Assembly: GCA_030737835.1 (NCBI GenBank)
Contig: JAUJYN010000037.1
Coordinates: 1,257,599-1,321,598 of the forward strand
Direction of reading: 5' to 3'
Length of the DNA: 64,000 nucleotides
Source: Acorus gramineus
Taxonomy: Eukaryota > Streptophyta > Magnoliopsida > Acorales > Acoraceae
Shown: positions 25,755 to 38,719 of the stretch, piece by piece
Layout of the letters: each line of letters begins with the position of its first letter
Position numbering within the stretch: the stretch's first letter is position 1
Translations under genes and position numbers: made by a program
Notes under the pieces: generated by a model
The model's input: the letters and a program-made list of their open reading frames with translations, nothing else
Told to the model about the DNA's origin: nothing
Databases searched by the model: none

Positions 25755-26998
25755 CATGAGCCTTGGCATCATAAAAGAGATAACTGCATAAGGATCACCA
25801 CAACTCAACTGATCAACGTATTTTTGTTTGTGAACAACTAGCTCTACATGCATTCATGATTCTGGCCTCTCTCTGACACACTACACATTCTTACTATGTA
25901 TGTGCCTTGCATCATAAAAGAGACACTGCATAAAGACCACCACAACTCAACTGATCAACGTATTTTTGTTTGTGAACAACTAGCTCTACATGCATGATTT
26001 GGGTCTCTCTCTGAAAGGGACACACTGCATATTCTTACTATGTATGTGCCTTGGCATCATAAAAGACTTCATTCAACAGAGGTTAGCTCATAATGGTTCT
26101 CTACACGGGAGATGGAAATAATTTCTTCTTGGAGACGCAATGTGGCATTCATGTATTAGGAGTAGTTTAATCATTTCAATCTTTTTTCTTTTTATACTAT
26201 AAATATTGGGTACAAATCCTAATAATATAATGATTCATACTTTTCAATTTCTGACTCTAACAGATTAATCCAGCAACAATCTGCCAATTAATCAAATAAT
26301 GCATGATAAAGATCTAATAATCGCAACCATGATCAAGTTTTTTTATCCAATTAAGATAACCAGTCACAACCAACTCCTCTCAAAAGTGACAAGATGATTT
26401 TTTTTTTTTATCATTGGTCCAAAATGAATATGAAACACCAAATTAATCAAATTTTGGGATAATGGATCAGGAGTCTACAATAAATTTAAAAGAAATAGCA
26501 GAACTGAATCATGGCCATTAGAGCTTAGCAGTTTACCCTTGTGATGGATGAAGATCATGTCACTATCACTTGAGTGGCATCACATTCCTTACAATGAGTA
26601 GTCAATGTCTCCCACAATGGTTATTTGTTTTTTGTTTTGCTTTTTTGTGTATCAAACAACTTTAGTGGAATGGTAACACGAGTCTACAAGCAGGAAGACA
26701 GCCAACCCCACGTCATGGGGACTATACTTGGAAAGACAGAAACAAAGTTGAATTTAACTCCCTGCATAACCTAGCTACGATGTCAAAACAATGAATACAT
26801 GATGTGTTACAGCACAATGTGAAGCTCGAAGAATCATATATGGTTTATAACCAGAGGAGAAAACATTAAAGCAGAGATGTATGATAACGTAGAAAGATAT
26901 CCTGGGAGGGAAAGGTGATGTTTCAATGAAAATGAAGACATGCTGCATGCATGTGAATCTGAACAGTGTAGAAAGCACAGAAATTTTTAAACCAACAA
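25755..26998. repeat. Repeat A, partial copy A2
   Basis: Matches the right half of A1 and A3, starting inside the 140-bp tandem array (GCCTTGGCATCATAAAAGAG) and ending at ATTTTTAAACCAAC, where A3 follows directly. The left edge abuts the truncated PHO1-B intron 6 with a short shared word (ACCAAATG-TCATG-GCCTTGG), a possible microhomology join. Confidence 0.85.
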
Positions 26999-29900
26999 AA
27001 AAAATGATTGACATTTTGAGCTTACTCAACGAATGAAAACATCAAATAAAGTCAAGACACATGATAGAAAGAACTACCATGCCATTTCCTTACTAATATT
27101 CCTTTGAGAAAACTCCCCCCACGACGCTTTATATATGTAAAGTTATGGGCTTCACAACATAAATTCACTTTTCAGATGTCTCTTTTGTATATTATTTGTG
27201 TAAAACATATATTTAATTATATTTTTTTAATAGAAGCTTACAAGAGAAAAATCATAAAAAACTTATAGGACATGGGTTAAGAAGGATCTCTTCTTCTTCT
27301 TTCCGATCTCGCTAGATGACTTAGAAAATTTTAGAATAACACTTTGCAGATGTCCTTTTTTCATTGTCATGCGTCTCTTTTTATATAATTTTTTTCCCTA
27401 CAGATTTCAAAGACTTTAAAATCCATGTCATTTAATTTCACTTTGATTAAAACTATTTTTTTTCTTCTAGTTACTTTCCTGTGAGTGGATGCCTTACTTT
27501 CTGATTTTTACTTTATTCTTCTGCAGAATGATAATTTATCTTTTTAACTTTAGTGGTGTGTTATTTGGATGAAGTCCATGTTTTATGTTATTTTTAATAG
27601 AGCATACCCGTGAATGAACAGACCATACTCGTAAGTAAATAAAGATTCTTTATGAATCACTTTCCTTTGAGTGGATGTGTCACTTTCTAACTTTTACTTT
27701 ATTCCCCCGCGGATTGATAATTTGTCTTTTTACTTCAGTAGTGTGTCATTTTGATGAAGTCCATGTTTTTTTTTTTTTTGTAATAGAGTATACTCGTGAA
27801 TGAACTGATCATATCAGTGAGTGCATAAAGATTCTTTATGAATGAATGTTTTCGGTGAATTGTTATATCCAAGATTTTTTTAATAAGAATTTATATTATT
27901 CATCCTTTTGCAGGATATTGGTAAAAATCTAAAACATAATTTATACAACCCAAAAACCTTTTTAGTTATTTTTTCTATTTTATCTCGTTGAAAATTTTAT
28001 ATGCAAAATATATCACCCTCTTTTTTTTGGTATTATAATTAAAATTTTGAGATATCCTAAAAATTGCACTTCGGTTTGGAAAAGTTTTATTTTATTGGCC
28101 AACAGCTAACCTATTTTTCTTAAAATGCTATGTCCAGTACCCTTTGTAGCATGAACCCTTATTTATTTTAAATATACATTTAATTAATAAAATATATTTT
28201 TTATAAATTAAAAATACATATTTATATAAATTAAATGTATATATTTTAATTTTTAACTATATGGAGATAGGGAAATATATATTACATTATATTATATTTT
28301 AGCAAAATTTTAAAAATCTTCAATTCAAAATATTTCAAAATAGACAATATATGAAGAGAAAATGAAAAAAATTAAAGTTATAAAAATATATACAAGGGAA
28401 AAATAGACCGCGCAACAGGGAACGGAAGAGATGTAGAAAAGCTGAAGCAGGGTTTATTGGAATATATATAGATATATAATTTTTATAATTGTATACATCT
28501 CACTGTATTAAATATATTAATTAAAAAAAAAAGTGTGGACATAAACGACCCGACTATGTCTAATATTATTTACAAAAATTTCATTGTCAGTTAAATAATG
28601 ACAACAAAATATGATAAAATTTTGTATAACAACGACTAAAATAATAGGATGATGTGCATGACATACGTGAAATAAGCTCCTCTGAAATTGCTTGCAACAC
28701 CAAATGCTCATGCGCCTTGGCATCATAAAAGAGATAACTGCATAAGGACCACCACAACTCAACTGATCAACGTATTTTTGTTTGTGAACAATTAGCTCTA
28801 CATGCATTCATGATTCTGGCCTCTCTCTGACACACTACACATTCTTACTATGTATGTGCCTGGCATCATAAAAGAGACACTGCATAAGGACCACCACAAC
28901 TCAACTGATCAACGTATTTTTGTTTGTGAACAACTAGCTCTACATGCATGATTTGGGCCTCTCTGAAAGGGACACACTGCACATTCTTACTATGTATGAG
29001 CCTTGGCATCATAAAAGATTTCCTTCAGCAGAGGTTAGCTCATAATGGTTCTCTACACGAGAGACAGAAATAATTTCTTCTTGGAGATGCAATGTGGCAT
29101 TCATGTATTATGGATAGTTTAGTCATTTCAATCTTTTTTCTTTTTATACTGTAAATATTGGGTACAATCTGACCTTAATAATATAATGATTCATACTTTT
29201 CAATTTCTGACTCTAACATATTAATCCAGCAACAATCTGCCAATTAATCAAATAATGCATGATAAAGATCTAATAATCGCAACCATGATCAAGTTTTTTT
29301 ATCCAATTAAGATGACCAGTCACAACCAACTCCTCTCAAAAGTGACAAGATGATTTGTTTTTTTTTTCTATCATTAGTCCAAAATGACTATGAAACACCA
29401 AATTAATCAAATTTTGGGATAATGGATCAGGAGTCTACAATAAATTTAAAAGAAATAGCAGAACTGAATCATGGCCATCAGAGCAGTTTACCCTTGTGAT
29501 GGATGAAGATCATGTCACTATCACTTGAGTGGCATCACATTCCTTACAATGAGTAGTCAATGTCTCCCACAATGGTTATTTGTTTTTTGTTTTGCTTTTT
29601 TGTGTATCAAACAACTTTAGTGGAATGGTAACACGAGTCTACTAGCAGCAAGACAGCCAGCCCCACGTCATGGGGACTATACTTGGAAAGGCAGAAACAA
29701 AGTTGAATTTAACTCCCTGCATAACCTAGCTAGGATGTCAAAACAATGAATACATGATGTGTTACAGCACATGTGAAGCTCGAAGAATCATATATGGTTT
29801 ATAACCAGAGGAGAAAACATTAAAGCAGAGATGTATGATAACGTAGAAAGATATCCTGGGAGGGAAAGGTGATGTTTCAATGAAAATGAAGGCATGCTGC

Positions 29901-30505
29901 ATGCATGTGAATCTGAACAGTGTAGAAAGTACAGAAATTTTTAAACCAACATTAAATAGTCTTCATAGCTTTTTATGCCATGGCGGTCCACAAATGCAGA
30001 ATGACTTACTAGATAAAGTTGTGGACTCGGAAGAAAAATAGAGGTCCCTGCTAGGGAAAGTTATGAAGACTACAGCTGGAATCCTATGATCTCTTGGTGA
30101 AAAAGTTGGAATCAACACCAATAACTCATATACACTTGTTGATCACTTTCCTGTCTTCTTCTTGCTTATTAAAACAATTCAACAGAAGTGGAAATCAAAA
30201 ATTATAATTGGGAAAGAATTACTTGATTCTCATCAATAAATCTAATAGTTTAGAAGAGCCAGTCTGTTGAACAAAGTACAATATGTTGCATGGGCTATAG
30301 CAATCATAAGACAAACAAGTCAAATTTCACATTCCATCTAACATTTGGTGGGTCAGAGACAAATTACATGTACAAAAGTTGATAAAAACCTAAGGTGTGT
30401 TGGCCTCCTCACTGGAGACTAGTACCAAGTGTAGTAAACCCCTAAAGGTTGTTATGTGTGGGGGTGAACGCAATTATCTGTCTTGCATGTGAAAGGATTC
30501 ACCAA
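26999..30505. repeat. Repeat A, copy A3
   Basis: Full-length match to A1 without the Mutator-like insertion. It ends at GAAAGGATTCACC (about 30500) and then leads into CAAACTTCCTTCTGCACGCC, which is not found next to A1. Holds about two of the 190-bp units (27480-27850) and the 140-bp array (28710-29020). No gene recognised. Confidence 0.85.
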
Positions 30506-30920
30506 ACTTCCTTCTGCACGCCTATGCATGGTCTCATATTAGGGCTTTCTTCTGCATGGTCGCCTAAGTTTCATTCTTGGGATCAGTACTATTTCCTGTT
30601 GCCCAAGTGAGACTACTTGCTTCTGTTCAACAATTATCATGTTTTTTTTCCCTTATAAGTGAACAAGCACGGTGTCCCCAGTTCAAAAAATTTGTATGAG
30701 AATGTGTGAAATACATTTACAAAATTAGGAGGATGAAATATTTTTAGAAAGTTAATATGTATGGAATATATATTAAAGATCTAATTTCATAAGGGTACAT
30801 TAGTCTTTTGTGTTTTCAAAATTGTGAAATGAGATTTTTTTTTTATATTTTTTTAAAATGTAGCTAATTTTGATATTTTTAATTTAATTTTATGAGATTT
30901 TTTTTATCATTTTTCTTATA
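30506..30920. other. Spacer, nothing recognised
   Basis: AT-rich sequence between repeat A3 and the PHO1 pseudogene. No open frame or repeat could be assigned. Confidence 0.4.
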
Positions 30921-33272
30921 TATATTATATATTAATGTAACTGACTGAAGGGTAACAAAGTGGTTGAGAAGTGTTTAATATGCATGTGAGGCATGAAATG
31001 AGGGTAACCATGTACAGTTCGTCCATTATTTTTTGTCGCTGTCAACTATGCAAAACTAAATCTATATAAAGACTTGCAGAAAATATTGATAAAGTAATTT
31101 AATTAAATGATTTATGAACATTTTATATATGGATTATGGATATAAGCATCTCGAACCACACTGCATATCTCTAAATTTGGAAGGTAGTATTTGATGAAGG
31201 TCAATTTATCCCACTTCACCACCTCCGACAAGGAATACACAAATATGCCAATAATTAAGTTACATGTGAATGTAACTATGTCACTATATTTTGGTTTTAA
31301 AAAATCTTGAATCAAAGCTATACAATATTAGACGTATGTGTTACTGATACCTAAGAGATCAATCGGAATATTTTTGTATTAATCAATACATGATCACATA
31401 AAATCACATAATATTTTGATGGAAAACAGAAACTAAAAAAGGTGATTTTATAGGATCACAGTTTTTTAAAACCTGATCGATATGACCGGGTGGGTGAATT
31501 GGTTAAAACTTCATCTAATTTGAATTCAGATCCATTTACCTCAAAATTGACTATGGCCTATGGATTAATTAAACTAACTGATTCTTTATTCACAAAATAT
31601 ACTTATTAAATATTAAATATAATTAAAAAAAATTATATCTTATTAAATATTAAATATAATAAAAAATTATATTTAAGGTCATAAAATTGTGTTATGATCT
31701 GCAGAGAAAATCTCAAAAAATAATCTCAGTAATTATGTGAGATTATTTAAAATATTTCATATTTTTATGAAATTATTTATTTAGTAATAATGATTAATAT
31801 ATTTGTTATTTTGCAATAACTAGTAAACTTTAACCTTTTTATTTTATTTTGAACGGTTCAGCATTTCAATGGTTGGTCTCTCAAAAAGGAGACAATGAAC
31901 CAGCTGTTTACTTAAATAAATAGATCAACGACCTTGGCGACATATTTGTTTGTATTGATAAATATATGGGTTACAAATTTGAAAGCAGGCTGTGATTTAG
32001 TTCAGGGCCACTTTCTCTATGGAACTCTGATATGATGTATATATAACACAATATATTATAGTTAGCGACCAATAATTGATTTGTCATCGTATGATTGAAC
32101 TATAGCAAAATTTTATGTTTGTCGAGATTTAAAAAGAAGAGAAGAAGAAGAACAAATTAGATGGGTCAATTCCTCGTTATGCATGCATGTATTAGATGAA
32201 GTAAGATTTGAATTTTGTTAATTGCGTCCCATTATAATAATTTAATGCTTTTAAAATTAATTATTTTTTTACATAATATAATAATAATAATTACTTATGG
32301 CTGCAACCTCTACGCGTGGAAGAAGAACCACATCAATCACCATTATATTTGTAATTTGAATTCCAAGACTGCCTTCAATGTCTAGGACACGTTCTTCAGT
32401 TCAGCATTTATGATGTCCGTTTTGGTCACATTTTTGTTGGTTCATCTCCAGTTCATCATCTCTGGAGATTCTCATGATCATCTCAACCACATTCTTGAAA
32501 CCGTTATACTGGTATATCTTTTATGAACTTACAATATATGCTATGTGAGTACTAATTTTGATTTTATGTGACATAGAATTATACATAAACATCATTGTAA
32601 AAATGTTGATTTTTCATATGTTTGTGGACTTGCTCATGTTACCGTTTGATGTGTTCTTTCGATGAACACGTTTCAGTTTTTTAAGAGTGATCTGCATAGT
32701 CATAATCTCTCCCGTATGGAAGGTAATAATTATTAACTAATATAGTTAATTTTTCATTTGTTATATATAGTAATTTATTTTTTATAACAAAACCCATTTT
32801 TAAGGTTTACTTATATAGTACCTTCACCAAAGATGCATATGTACATCTTAAAGGGTTAGGGAGACATTGCATGCCCGTTCCACATGTAATCACTTCAAAA
32901 CTTTGTATAGCAGACCCTAAAATGGAACGGTGCAGTCATCCACCAAGTTATTTGTCTCTTGATCAGACAATAAAATCTGGGTCTGTATCTTTTTCAAGGA
33001 TCATTATAGTTTTTATAATAATTGTTTGTTGATGGATTTTCAGGTGCATACAGTGGACTTCCTCATGGCTAGCCAGGTAACCAACATGGTAAGACGTCTG
33101 TGGTGAACCCAAACAGTTAGTTTTACTCTTCACTACAATAACTAACTTTATTCATGATTATTATCAGACCACAATGTTGAAGGACATGGAGTTCATTGTT
33201 TGCTACTTCTTGTGGTAGGGTGGGGCCAGACACTCTTATGAGAAGTGCGCCTTGAACGAAGTCCAAAAACCT
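30920..33272 (+). pseudogene. PHO1 pseudogene, exons 6 and 9-12 only
   Basis: Starts in intron 5 sequence (TAACTGACTGAAGGGTAACA). Exon 6 relic about 31172-31232 (KVNLSHFTTSDK) has a stop upstream and a donor changed from GT to GA. Intron 6 is recognisable to about 32190; exons 7 and 8 are missing. Exon 9 relic 32294-32511 reads YGCNLYAWKK and later SSAFMMSVLVTFLLVHLQF with a stop between. Exon 10 relic 32618-32722 keeps the exact 105-base length but has lost its acceptor (CAG to CAT) and has a stop. Exon 11 (33044-33088, VHTVDFLMASQVTNM) is intact. Exon 12 from 33168 (MLKDMEFIVCYF, then ARHSYEKCALNEVQK) has a stop and breaks off at about 33272, where defensin-like sequence follows. Clearly non-functional as a transporter. 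Confidence 0.85.
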
Positions 33273-33710
33273 GATCTCGCTTGCAGGAGTAGAAAACATA
33301 AGCAGGGCAGCTAGTGCGTGCATAAGGAAAATGGGCAAACCAAATGTTGCTGGAATGATTTATGTATCTTTTTTTGCCAAATCAAATGATATTTAAATGC
33401 TATTAGATATGTACGTGTGATGATGCTTTGCAAGTATTGGGTTTGTATTCAAAATCCTGAATAATTTAAAGAAAATTGTTAGACTCAATCCTTTTACATT
33501 TCAAAGCTAGGTCCTTTTTACTGTTGAGATCATGTTGATCTATGTCTGTCTTAATAATAGTTTTAGAGTTTCAATGTATCATTTGGATTGTCATCCTATT
33601 CGGTTCTTTGTAAAAATCAATAAATAAATATAGCCTTCACTTTTTTTATGCATTGTTGTCGATCCCCATCAATAGCTATTTGATATCTTATTATATCGCT
33701 TAATTTCATG
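33273..33710 (+). pseudogene. Defensin-like gene relic fused to PHO1 exon 12
   Basis: Matches the second half of exon 2 and the 3' flank of the defensin-like gene at 38257-38719. The read is CRSRKHKQGS, stop, CVHKENGQTKCCWND, aligned with CKSRGHKSGQC...CCCND. The 3' flank (GTGTGATGATGCTTT, then AAGTATTGGGTTTG) follows to about 33700. The first exon and first half of exon 2 are missing. The join to PHO1 exon 12 is in the same reading frame but is interrupted by stops. Confidence 0.75.
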
Positions 33711-33716
33711 GAGTTC

Positions 33717-34130
33717 AAGTGATCTGTTCAAGAGACCAACTCAATTAAAATTTGTTTTATTGTGCAGAATCGTAACAATGTCATTTGGTTGAAGCATTTT
33801 TCTTTTTTATTTTTATGAATTTTAATTTTTTGGAGTGAAAGCCTGTATGGGCTTGTATTAGTGTATCATCAAAGGTAGTGTGAAGCCAAGAGAGGCAAAA
33901 GGAACTATTGTGGACCTAATTGAGAAACCATAAACACAATTATCCTAAAGTCCATGTGAGCTGTTCAAGAGACAAACTCAATTAAAATTCGATTATTGTG
34001 CAGATCTAATCATAACAATGTCATTTGGTTGAAGCATTTTTTATTTTTATATATTTTAATTTTTTGAAATGAAAGTCTGTATGACTTATATTAGTGTGTC
34101 AATAAATGTAGTGTGATTACAAGAGAAAAA
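33717..34130 (+). repeat. About 235-bp tandem repeat, third copy near 39860
   Basis: Units at about 33717-33900 and 33952-34130 share CTGTTCAAGAGACCAACTCA, ATTGTGCAGA, CATAACAATGTCATTTGGTT, GAAGCATTTTT and TGTATTAGTGT. A third, partial copy is at 39862-39945 downstream of the defensin-like gene, so the unit belongs to the flank of that gene. Confidence 0.65.
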
Positions 34131-34359
34131 GACTACGTAGAGACTCACCAAGGGAATGGTGGTGCGCACATGAACGTAGATTCAAAGGATGTAAATAGAT
34201 GTACAGTAAGTCTTCTTTTTCTTGAAGCCACCCAAACTCAAGATTTGTTGTCGATCTGGATGAAGAGCCCGATCCACTCCCCTAGACCCAGGCCCGGAAG
34301 CCCTACTTTCTTTGCATTGAATGTTGGAGTTTCAAAATGGATAATGTAAGGTGGAGCCC

Positions 34360-34920
34360 TATTTTCAACCCCAATTTTAATCTATATTTGTTTTAAAACT
34401 TTTAAAAATAGTATATCACATCTAATATGATACATGATTTTATAAAAAATAAATCATATACTCTAATTAATTGCATGAATGCATTTATAGAAAATATAAA
34501 AAATTTATATCAAAACATATATCTCGTTAATGTAAGTATATGTTCTGTTAATTTTCTTTCGACGCATATGATATTAGAATTGCGGTTGAAAAAACTGTAA
34601 CAACACTCTTTCAAAATAATTTATATTTGATTTGATTTAGATCTATTGTAACCCGTAACCCCAATTTATGTACAGCCCCTTTCCAGTCCAAAATTTAACT
34701 CATATGTTTTAAATTTTTTAAAAATAATATATTTAATTTAAAGAGGCATATGCTTTGTAAAAAAAAAAAAATTGAAGCATAATGAATTGTGCGGATGCAC
34801 TTATAGAAAATGTGAAATTTTTTATTTTGAGACATATACTTCGTTAATGTGAGTACAGACTTCATTCATTTTCTATCAACCCATATAAGAGCACAAAAAT
34901 TGGGATGCCAAAAAAATTAT
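34360..34920. repeat. Diverged tandem repeat, about 300-bp units
   Basis: About 34365-34580 and 34665-34895 share ACCCCAATTT, AAAAATA-TATAT, GCATGAATGCA, TTATAGAAAAT-TGAAA, ACATATACTTCGTTAATGT and TTTTCTTTCGAC-like words in order. No gene is seen. Confidence 0.45.
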
Positions 34921-35399
34921 GTGTAAGAGCACAAAAAAGAATGTGTTATGGGCCTTGGGCCCCTCATCAGCCCTTCGTAGGCCTACTATAATAATAAAAA
35001 AAAAGGACACGATTAATTAATCTTGGCCAATGCTAGCAAAAACCCCATGTACATGGTTCGTCATATATAATAATCATCACGTCCACTGTCGCCCGGTCTA
35101 CTAATTATTTTGAAATTTTTTGTTGAGGGGTAGACGTTTATTACGTGTCTATTATGTGGTCGTATCTATTATCCCAAATCTAAAAACAAATGGCTTGAGA
35201 TAAGCATGTTCTTAAAAATAAAAATGTATATCATGTGTCTATTATGAGGTCCTATCTCATGCTCTCTTCTGTCATTGATACAGAGAACCAGAAACTCTCA
35301 CTAATCATTTTTCTTTCCCCACCGCGTTATTAACCTCACTAAAAATTAAACCTACCACTATGTATATAATTTTAAACTGATAATCTTTAACTCAAATCT

Positions 35400-37880
35400 A
35401 TATCTATATCCATATCTATACTACCTATAAAAATATCTATATCTATACTACCTATAAAAGTACCAATCCATGAAAAACATTCTATTGACATGTTTACCCT
35501 TTTCAATTCTTGAAAATCCTTTCTTATCCAAATGACATTTTGTTATACAATTCGCCCACTAAATGCATTTATAAAATCATATATTTTTAGCATTATTATG
35601 TATATAAAATTAATATATATGCATTTATACGCAATTATATTAGAAGTATATCATATACGTGTTTTAATTATATAATTATATATATTAAGATAATCTGATA
35701 ACATATATCAATCTATGAAATTATACTGAAAAATATTTTAATTGATGATTTTACTCCTAATTAATTAAATTCCTCTTAAACCCTTTCTCAAAGGATCCCA
35801 TTCACCTTCCCCCAAATTCACGAACAGTCGCCCACTAAATGCTATTCAATTCAGTAGCTTGAGCATGAACATTCATCTATGGCTATTGACATGTTTACCC
35901 TTTTCAATTCTTGAAAATCCTTTCTTATCCAAATGACATTTTGTTTGATTTATTTACTCTTTCAAATTCTTGAAAATATATAATATTATATTAAAATTAT
36001 ATGATGGGTTAAAATTTATGCATTTAATAATAATGCCCTTTCAAATATATGCCAATATTCGCATATATTAAAATATCATAAATAAATTTGCACATCAAGT
36101 TTATGTTCAAATTAATATTTCTTCATTAAAAAATCTTAATATATGTTATGTTATACGTAATGCACATGTTACCAGATTAATCTATATATCTTAAACTAAA
36201 TTTCATATATATATATATATATACATATCTACATATCTTAAAATATATAATTATATATATTTATATAATTATATGCATTTATACAAAGTATAAAATATAT
36301 GCATGAATAATTATATATCTAATATGATTAAAATTAATAGAAGTGTTATAGAAAGTTAGCTAATAATATACACATATATAATATATACATTTTATATTTA
36401 TCTAATTTTAATTATATATTGTAAGTATATATTGTTGACTTTATGTTACATATATAATGTATATAATTTTAAGATGCATTTATAAAATCATATATTTTTA
36501 GCATTATTATGTATATAAAATTAATATATATGCATTTATACGCAATTATATTAGAAGTATATCATATACGTGTTTTAATTATATAATTATATATATTAAG
36601 ATAATCTGATAACATATATCAATCTATGAAATTATACTGAAAAATATTTTAATTGATGATTTTACTCCTAATTAATTAAATTCCTCTTAAACCCTTTCTC
36701 AAAGGATCCCATTCACCTTCCCCCAAATTCACGAACAGTCGCCCACTAAATGCTATTCAATTCGCCCACTAAATGCTATTCAATTCAGTAGCTTGAGCAT
36801 GAACATTCATCTATGGGAATTCAAAGTGCCAGAGATTAGTTGTCACATGTAATTTCACAATTCCAATAACTTACAACCCCACCACTAAATTAACTATGAG
36901 GAGATGAAAAATCCCTTTTTTTGGGTGGAGGAGCTGAATTGAAGGAACTCATGAAAAGAAAACAATTCTTACTAATTCCAAGTTCCATCAATTGAAGAAA
37001 TTCATCAATTAAAATAATCTATAGGAGTTGGAAAGGAAACTTATCCAAATGCACATATTCTTAAGCCTATCATAATCCAATTTGATTCTTTAATGGGGAG
37101 GTATTCCGGTGCTTTTTTTGGAGTCTAATAAGAAGATTTTGTTTCTAAAGAGAGGAAGAGGATTTTTTGTTAATTAAGAAAGAATGGAGGCTAATAAGAA
37201 GAGGAATACACAGAATGGATAGAAAAGGAAGAGGAAGAGATGCCCGGGGGAGCGAGTAACAGTCGCTTAAGATTTTCAATTAAATGAGAGCTACACGTCC
37301 AATCATAAGAGGTAATCAGTAAATAGAAAATTTATTTAGACGGTTGGATTTTTAAGGATCTAGAAGTGTAAATTTGTCAAACAAAAGCTTATTTTGGATA
37401 GAAATGGATTCTGAAGAATTGAAAAGGGTGAACAGGTGAAGTGAATGTTTTTCATATATTCATACTTTTATAAATAGTATAGAATAGATATAGATAGTAT
37501 AGATAGATAAAATAAATAATAATATAGATAAATGTATAAATTAAATTGTATATATTAATTTTACACATATAATCACGTAATTGAATTTCAAGAATGTCAA
37601 AGGGTAAATACGAATAAACGTATAAATTAAACATATTAAACACATTATAAAGGGTTATGAATAAATTAAACACACTTAACATTTTATAGGGTATTTGATT
37701 TTAAAAAAATTGAAAGGGTAAATATGTCTAATAAAATATCATTTGGGATATGAATGAAATTTCATGAATTAGTAAGGGTAAATATGTTCAATGAATGTTT
37801 TTCATGAATTGATACTTTTATAGGTAGTATAGATATAGATAGATATAGATATAGATATAAATAGAATAGATATAGATTAA
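35400..37880. mobile_element. AT-rich foldback element with internal duplication
   Basis: The left end (35445-35500: TATACTACCTATAAAAGTAC, then CATGAAAAACATTC) is found inverted at 37790-37840 and again, shorter, at 37440-37490, so the block has inverted ends. Inside, 35563-35882 is repeated almost exactly at 36474-36817; the second copy holds an extra 23-base tandem (CGCCCACTAAATGCTATTCA). GATA/TATC microsatellites flank the ends. No protein frame is seen. Superfamily not determined. Confidence 0.55.
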
Positions 37881-38210
37881 GTGAGAGGCCCTTCATTTAA
37901 AAAACGTGTAAGAGAGCCTGTTAATTAAATTCATTTGGACATTAATTGTGAAAGATTTCATAATCTCTTGGTGGTCAAAAAAATTATACGCCATTAAATT
38001 AAATGAGTGCCTCTCAGTTTGAAAGTTATTAGAATTTAATAATAAATTCAAAACCCACAATTATTAAGAATATTTCATTGATAAATAATCACATGCAATT
38101 AATTCATAGATGCGCATTTATCTTTTTTATCACATTTTATTTCATTCAATTCTCCCAAATACCACATAAAATAAAATATTCTAAGTGATAAGTTATTGTT
38201 ATTTGTTGCA

Positions 38211-38217
38211 TATAAAA
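38211..38217 (+). promoter_or_regulatory. TATA box of the defensin-like gene
   Basis: GCATATAAAATC, 46 bases before the ATG at 38257, implying a very short leader. Sequence seen, role inferred. Confidence 0.55.
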
Positions 38218-38256
38218 TCAGAAGATGCATCACAATCATCTCCAACTACTCAAAAA

Positions 38257-38719
38257 ATGGCTTACCACAAACTAGGATTCGTAGGTGTGCTGGTGATGTT
38301 TCTAGTTCTCTTTTCCCACTCTGGTATGTAAATATATATTTCAATCATTTCATTCATATATATGGTGTATACATACATGTGAATTGGTTTTGGAGGGTGC
38401 ATAGACATGAACCAGTTAATGGTTGCAATTCACATCATCCATATACCTTTATCATATTTGTATATGGATATGTATACCACTTTTTTCTTGTTCAAATGCA
38501 ATGGATTTAATTTAGATAAGATACAATAATTGGAACAGATTAAGTTATGACATAAACTGTTATGATGCAGTGGAGAAAGTGGAAGGGTCGGACGTTTGCT
38601 TGGGGCCTTGCTTTCCTAGCTTTATTTTATGCAACCTCTCTTGTAAGAGTAGAGGACATAAAAGTGGTCAGTGCGACCGTAGCGAAATGGGGGAAACTTT
38701 ATGTTGCTGTAATGATTGA
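38257..38719 (+). CDS. Defensin-like (DEFL/LCR-type) secreted cysteine-rich peptide
   Basis: Two exons, 38257-38323 and 38571-38719, joined at GT(ATGT)..GCAG in phase 1, encode 71 residues. Exon 1 is a signal peptide (MAYHKLGF then VGVLVMFLVLFSHS), as in plant defensin-like genes, whose single intron typically falls at the end of the signal peptide. The mature part has eight cysteines: C-x3-C-x6-C-x3-C-x9-C-x9-CCC. It includes CNLSC (the CxxxC of the alpha-helix) and GQC, matching the G-x-C of the gamma-core, with two cysteines of the final triplet forming CxC. Such peptides act outside the cell as antimicrobial or signalling molecules; the specific role here is unknown. AATAAATAAATAAATA at 38935-38952 may give the poly(A) signal. 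A broken second copy lies at 33273. The other long frame across exon 2 is a shadow. Confidence 0.8.

Noticed and set aside
34113..34349. 78-codon plus-strand frame
   Set aside because: No start context, no homologous copy and no recognisable domain.
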